Shown in pieces: positions 58,607 to 64,000 of a stretch of DNA of 64,000 nt (its first letter is position 1; each line of letters begins with the position of its first letter). Source of the DNA: Symbiodinium natans (Eukaryota; Sar; Dinophyceae; Suessiales; Symbiodiniaceae). Both the position numbers and the translations under genes were made by a program. The notes under the pieces are model-generated. The model searched no databases. It was not told the origin of the DNA and saw nothing but the letters and a program-made list of their open reading frames with translations. Location of the stretch: assembly GCA_905221605.1 (NCBI GenBank), contig CAJNDS010002368.1, positions 990,011 to 1,054,010 on the forward strand, read 5' to 3'.

Positions 58607-59591
58607 TTAAGCAACGCCGCCAAGAACTTCGACAGGAAAGGCGGTGGGCTGCCTGTTTGGGCTCGCAGCTTTGGAGGATGTCGTGCATGACCTCCAGGCT
58701 CCTTGGGACATCGAGGGGTGGATTCTTTTGCTACGGCGCATCAACAACAGCGGTAGCAAGGGTGCTGCTACTGATAGGCCTTTCACGAAGAGAAGAGTGG
58801 CCTTCACGATCACAATAGCATGTCTGCTGATTTGATGTCTATCCGCCCAGGCCAGATGACTGAGGAGTTTAGCTCCAGGTCTAGGGAAGCGTCGCTCCCT
58901 ACCCAGAGCGCCGTGACTGGATTTTTGGGCGGAATGGGTACCCCGCCTAGCCGACCAGTGTCCAGCCGCGGACCACACCAGGGAAAACGTTTGGCCAGCC
59001 GTGGTGGGCGCATGTGAAAATTGCGCCCTGCCCCTCCAAATGCCGCGGCTGTGGTTTACGGTGTCTGGGGCCCCCAAAGACTTCCACATTTTGTCATCTC
59101 AAGTATGTGGTAAGGCCCTCGGCTCCTGCTCACGCCCCCCAAAAGTTTCCTGATCCTTATGTTGACTTGATGATCGTACTTGAGGGAAGTACCTGCAAGA
59201 ACTCCCATGTTCAGGCCCAAGCAGGAGGATCCTAAACACTCCTTGCTGGCATGTGGCTCGCATCGCTCTTTGTCTGTAAGGCCATCTACATTCTCCACTT
59301 TCGTCAAGGCCTGCAGGCTTCTGAAGTCATGGCTGGCAAGACATCAAGAGCGTGCAAGTATCAAGAATGCCTCGCTCGCTTACCCGCCAGTTGCGACAGC
59401 ACAAGCGACGCAAATTCAACAGCGTCTTCGTTTGCAAGCCTCCAGAATGGTCTTGTCCATGGGAACTGTGCGCCTTCGCGACATGACCTCAGATTTAGAC
59501 TTGCTGCTGGCACACAGGTACAAAAGGCAAGGGTGTACAACCATAGCACTGACGCTCTGAGACTATGGCTGGCGATAGCCACTTTGGGCAT
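58607..59591 (-). CDS. Weak exon-like segments
   Basis: Pieces with some coding character: FWRLANEDAVEFASLVLSQL (about 59440-59385, followed by GGGTAAGC donor-like sequence), DKERCEPHASKECLGSSCLG (about 59270-59210), and RSLEVMHDILQSCEPKQAAH (about 58710-58645). The dispersed repeat at 58925-59018 lies between them. Confidence 0.3.
58925..59018. repeat. Dispersed repeat, copy 1
   Basis: Shares GGGTACCCC, AGCCGACCAGTGTCCAGC, GCGGAC and GCCAGCCGTGGTGGGCGCAT with copy 2 at 62880-62990, in the same orientation, about 75-80% similar by eye. Confidence 0.65.
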
Positions 59592-61018
59592 CGATGAAAC
59601 GATGGAACTGGTCTGCGCTAGGGCCCATGCCCATCCCTCATGAAAAAGCTGCGGGAATGGATGCAGTCTTCAACTTGCCAGCTCTCTTTCCATGACATCT
59701 CGTCAAAGGCCACCGCAGTGTCAACAAGGCCGCCTAGCTACTATCGCTCGGCGCATCTGAAGCGCAACATAGCCCGCTGTGCTTAAGGATACCACGCAAG
59801 GAAGCTTTCAACGTTGTGCTGCTTTTATCCACTTCCACCAGTATGTGGATGTCAGCGTCACTTTGCATGATTGCTCTGCAGCCTGCAGCCGACTCTCAAA
59901 TCGACCGAGAATCTACAGTCTGGATGCTCTGCTGATCTCAGCTGCGTCCACTCGGCGCGCTGTCCAGAAAAGACCACCTCCCAGAGAGCGTCGCAGTCAT
60001 GCGCGTGATATTCAATGTGAATTCATCATGGTTCATGTGCAGCTTCTGCTACCAAGCAGCTCTCCCATGCCCTCCTGCCGCACATGAGGCCACAGCTCCT
60101 GCTGTAGACTCTGCATCGCCATGGACTTCTAGACATGTATGTATACATATATACATATGCTCAGATAGGCATATTTATAAGTATGGGCATGCTCAGTTTT
60201 GCGAAAGAAAGATGAGTGCTACGCCCCCCTTAGCTTGTTTCCAGGAAGTCGGGTCTCTGGCTTGATCCGCGCATGGTTGTCCACAGTTCGCTGTACACAA
60301 CTGTACACCGGAGAATCTGTGTGTGCAAGTGACCGCGGTTGGTGACGTGCTATGCACGTTCGCTTCGGGATCACGCACCACACCACATGAAAGAGTCTAC
60401 GTGTGACAAATTGTGGCAACTTACCTCATGCTTGATCAGTCTTCCCCTTTTGATCCTTTTGTGTTTATGAAAGTAGTAAGTAGCAATCATGCTTTGTGTT
60501 GAAGGGTTCTACGCCGCTGCCAGCTGACACGCAGCTCGTCGCAGGGCAACCTGACGACAAGAGGCAGCAAGCAAGTGGAAGCCTGTCCGCAGTCTAACTA
60601 AACATGTAAAGAGCCCGGGTTCTCGTTCCCTCGACGCAAGGCACCTGAGCATCGGAGTTCTGGGAGTCAAACTCCAGAGCGCGTCCGGCGGTCGCTGTGG
60701 AACGCTCAAGGAAAGCCTACGTGAAGCATTCCACTCCCTTTCCACCCCGCTCCAAAGAGGTTTTAACAGTACCCGGGCATCCTTGTGATGCGAAAGCACA
60801 TGCGACTCGTACAGGCAACCATAAATAAGCCTCACCTTACCAGTGGCAAGTTTTCTCCGCGAAGTTCGGCGCTGCAAGCCGGGGTAAGGCCAGCCTTGTG
60901 CCTTACGTGAAACATTTGACATTCCAAGGGATTCCGACAAGAAGATCCACATGGTGAGGCACTGCAGGTTGTACCAGCACATGCAACACGCATGGCCTCA
61001 ACTGCAAAGCTCTCCGAG

Positions 61019-62574
61019 TTACTTTACTTTTCGGGACATCGACGCATAGTTGGCCGTCCATTTTGGGTCGTCAGGAGCGCGTCTACCTGCGTCGTCAAGG
61101 ACGCGTCTGCCTGCGTCGTCGCCGCTGTGTTTCTTTGTGTTGTTGTCGATGTTGAGAGAACTTGTCATATAGTGGAGGATGGCCAATACCACGACGGCAA
61201 CACTTGCTGTAGTTCCAACAGAGGCGAAGGGGGTAAAGATGAAGTTTAACTCTACGAACATCAGGGCGATGGCCATGCAGGAGCCTATCTGCTTCACAAC
61301 TGAGTCCAGGAACTTAGCCACAAGGCCAGCCAGCCAAGCTTTGCACACCATCTGCAGCAGAACCACACAGGTGGATCTGTCCCAGCCCGTGAAGAGTGTT
61401 GCAAAGAACCCCAAGATGGCCGTGTCTCCATCCTGAAGAACTCCCTGCACATAAGCCCACAAAAAGGAAAAGAGGATACTCGAACAGTCCACGTGCACCT
61501 TCTGTATGTAAAAGTTGCATGACTCCTTCGGATCCAATGTCTCTTGCTTGAAAAAGACCTCCAAACACACAGACGCGAAGCACTCACAGCAGCACATGCC
61601 CAAGATGCAAAGGACGCCCTGCCATACGTCTGCCGACAAATGTGCACGGACGCCGAGCTCCGGGATGTGGCGATTTTGTTGCATACGCTTCGGCCAACTG
61701 TCCACTACCAAGATGGTTGACGCAGCCTGTAGCGCCAAACGCAGCAGCAGCAGCCTTCTCGAGAATCCTTTTTGCTGGCTGTCCCTTAAGGTGGAGAATG
61801 TGCAACCCGTGGCGACCACGAAAAGCAAAAGGGATCCAATCAGTGTGCTTTGCCCTTCCCTGGAGCTCATGTACAAAACAACACCAGCGCAGGTCATCAC
61901 CAGGCTCACCCACTGCATGCGCGAGAAGACTTTGTTTGTAAAAAACTGCACCGTAAGCGCAAGGATGAACAAGTTCATCTGGGACAGTATGGAAACCGCA
62001 TCTGGCGGAACTCGGGTCAGAGCCTTGAACTTCAGGTACCCAGCAAACTGAAAGAAGATGTTGACGCGAGCCACTTTCTTAATGGAATTCAAGTTTGCGC
62101 ACTTTCTCAGACCCTCACGTCCTTCATAGCTCACGGCTGTTGCAACACCGATGACCAAGGACACCACCCCAGACATCAACATGACAGAAAACACAGAATA
62201 AGGGAAAGCTGTTCTGCTGGATCCCTTGGACCAGGCTTTGATGATGGAATCGTTAGCCGTGAGGATCACATATGCCCCAAAGGCAAGACGGCTTTCCATA
62301 TTCCAACTGTACCGCACAGCTTTCCTCACAGGTTTTGGAGTTGGCCGGGTTCCGAGAACAACGCTGCTCCTCCTTGTCTCCTCCTTAGGACCCTTGTCAA
62401 TTTCAAACGCCTCTACCTTGTCAGTTTCACCTTCTCCTTTTTCGGCGGCACTTTCTGGCCGGGACGTTGCAGCCGCTTCCCTGTCAATTTCATCGTCTCC
62501 TTCTTCTTCGGCAGCACTTTCCGGCCTAAGTAGAAATCTCAGGAGGACGCTGTCTGTGCCTTGTGCCTTGAAGG
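61019..62574 (-). CDS. SLC35A-type nucleotide-sugar transporter, 5' exon missing
   Basis: About ten hydrophobic segments. Central part matches the nucleotide-sugar transporter family: ALTRVPPDAVSILSQMNLFI, then FFTNKVFSRMQWVSLVMTCA with GVVLYMS, equivalent to the NRxLSxLQWxSVxxLxxGV stretch of SLC35A proteins; near the end KFLDSVVKQIGSCMAIALMF corresponds to the family's KYxDNxxKGFAxS motif. Role by family: exchange of a cytosolic nucleotide sugar for the nucleotide monophosphate across the Golgi or ER membrane; substrate cannot be predicted. The frame is open upstream of the usual start: no ATG exists before NMESR, and an acidic leader with a duplicated RPESAAE unit is in frame back to about 62573, where TGCACATAG fits a splice acceptor. 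Hence a first exon lies further upstream. The C-terminus has a DDAGRR duplication and ends RKVK. Unbroken by stops; probably functional. Confidence 0.75.
62400..62560 (-). repeat. 48-bp coding duplication in the transporter leader
   Basis: The leader contains two adjacent versions of RPESAAEEEGDDEIDRE, the second reading RPESAAEKGEGETDKVE. The DNA copies are about 75% identical, pointing to a tandem duplication that keeps the frame. Confidence 0.6.
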
Positions 62575-62879
62575 CCTATGTGCAGCCAGGACACCCTGCA
62601 TATGACAGCCTCATCTTGAAGGATATCAGGCTGACTGCTCAAAACGACCGTTGACAGCTGACCACTGTACCGCGACTGCCACAGGCCTGTGTGATTTGTG
62701 TATGAGAGCACCCCACCCCAAATTCAACCCTTTCCTGTGACCTCACTCACCACATCGACATGCCGGACATCCGCCGAGGCCGGAGGCCGGAGGCGTCTAG
62801 ATCCAGGTCTCGGAAATCTTCTACAGGTGTACCGACCCCCTATTTTTGGGGAGGCGCTGGGGCATGTGTGCGGCCGGGT

Positions 62880-62990
62880 TTGTTTTGGCCCGTTTTGGGT
62901 ACCCCCCAAGCCGACCAGCGTCCAGCGGCGGACGACGTCCCGAAATCAGAGGGGGCTTTGTGCCAGCCACAGTGGGCGGATATGAAATTC
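62880..62990. repeat. Dispersed repeat, copy 2
   Basis: Second copy of the element at 58925-59018: GGGTACCCCCC, AGCCGACCAGCGTCCAGC, GCGGAC and GCCAGCCACAGTGGGCGGAT in the same order, with about 12 extra bases in the middle (CGAAATCAGAGGG). Confidence 0.65.
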
Positions 62991-63179
62991 CCTGGCATCC
63001 TGACCCCCCCCCAGCCCTTACACCCCCACACCCAACCCTGGACCCTGGGCACCCTATAAGCCCTGCCCATGAACCCTGCACTAGCCTCGCTACCCTTGCC
63101 GAGGCGGCCTCGCGTGTGCGGTTAAAAAGCCCTTTTGTGCGCACCATCAGCTCGAGCGGCGGAAGATTCGAATCGAAAG

Positions 63180-63450
63180 CCTCCTGGCTGTACCGCCGCT
63201 CCCGTTTGCTGGGCAGCCCTTCACTGACCGCTCGCTGAAACATGCCCAGCGACCTGCAGATGCAAACAAGGATTAGCCGCAGTCTTGCAGAACAGAGTCG
63301 AACACTTCAACTGAGCGACTCGGACCATCCAAAGGCGGCTTCAACATCTCGTCGATGCGCATTTGTGGTATCACTCATGGTACGGCGGCAGTCTGCATCA
63401 GACCTGCTAGCTGCAAATCCAGAGCGCGCATCTCTTCTATCTGGAATCAT
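63180..63450 (-). pseudogene. Exon-like segment with in-frame TGA
   Basis: In minus order: FQIEEMRALDLQLAGLMQTA with AVP (about 63450-63382), TGA, then in the same frame VIPQMRIDEMLKPPLDGPSR and SVEVFDSVLQDCG (63375-63275), then VSEGLPSKRERRYSQEAFDS in another frame (63240-63170). Coding-like on the minus strand. The overlapping 115-codon plus frame is open but less convincing. It may belong to the gene upstream of the transporter. Confidence 0.4.
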
Positions 63451-63459
63451 GAACAAGTT

Positions 63460-64000
63460 ATGGTTTTGTCTTGGTCATTGGTCAAAACTGCTCGTTGGAG
63501 CTCATGCTCTGTTAAGGGATAATTTGCACTTGCACTTGCCAAGGGTCCCAGAAGAAGCTTCGGATCGTGTTGAACGGGCATACCGATAGTCTGTCAAAGC
63601 AAAAGACCTTGGCCACATGAAAAGAAGGACCCACAGAACGTGAACTAACTTGCCATGACTTGCCATGTGGGCGTCATGAACCACCAGATGGTAGGCTGGC
63701 CACTCCAAACACGATAAATTATCCCTGAGGTGTGACAATGCCTAAGCCAGATGCTGGAAACCGCGCCATTCGAGACCTTCCTACAGCATCAAAGGCTGGA
63801 AATGACTTCGAAGGCTGGAAAAGACTGTGTATCCTGGTATCCCATAGTATCCGAATCTAAACTGCAGCATTGCTGGGCGTAAAGATCTGTACTGGCCTTG
63901 GGATTGGTAGCGTTGAGGGTTCGGGCCCGAGTCATCTGAAAGTTGGGTGTGCAGGGGTAGGAGCTTGCCCCTCATGGCTAAGCATTACGAAGAGTACTAA
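63460..64000. other. Window end, no confident gene
   Basis: Only short frames of mixed composition and small direct repeats (ACTTGCCATGACTTGCCATG near 63648; AAGGCTGGAAATGACTTCGA / AAGGCTGGAAAAGACT near 63790-63825). Confidence 0.4.

Overview
The window looks like nuclear DNA of a dinoflagellate or a close alveolate relative. The evidence is a spliced-leader-like tag (2240-2259) directly before an ATG, plant-type TTTAGGG/CCCTAAA repeats scattered inside the sequence, abundant microsatellites and minisatellites, and sparse exon-like segments lying almost all on one strand. There is no sign of bacterial operons, rRNA or tRNA genes, CRISPR or an obvious transposase. The species assignment is inference.

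Layout. 1-2200: degenerate telomere-like repeats that switch strand several times. 2240-4302 (+): a frame-broken, apparently intronless copy of a gene for an RNA-binding type protein (S1-like domain, two CCCH zinc fingers, internal repeats) carrying a spliced-leader relic, so probably a retroposed copy. 4300-7440: tandem repeats, a ~100-150 bp satellite, and long CT and AC microsatellites. 7440-60000 (-): a train of short exon-like stretches. The only long one is a 1,269-codon exon (50473-54282) with a lectin-like fold, helical repeats and a coiled coil. The fragments probably come from one very large intron-rich helical-repeat gene or several tandem genes. Many adjacent pieces can be joined only across single-base frameshifts or in-frame stops, so large parts may be pseudogenised. 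Interruptions include a 2 kb telomere-like block (13596-15600), a 10-bp minisatellite (24402-25110) whose three minus frames are all open, and another telomere-like block (46370-47110).

Two separate, intact-looking minus-strand genes stand out: a six-transmembrane voltage-gated-type cation channel (26684-28021) in which the potassium filter signature is replaced, and a nucleotide-sugar transporter of the SLC35A type (61019-62574), whose first exon must lie upstream. All long genes share the minus strand, as expected for dinoflagellate unidirectional gene blocks; the S1/CCCH copy is the clear exception.

Limits: exon boundaries were read by eye. Apart from the three long open frames, the S1/CCCH copy and one clear intron, coding calls rest on protein-like composition of short frames and are given modest confidence.
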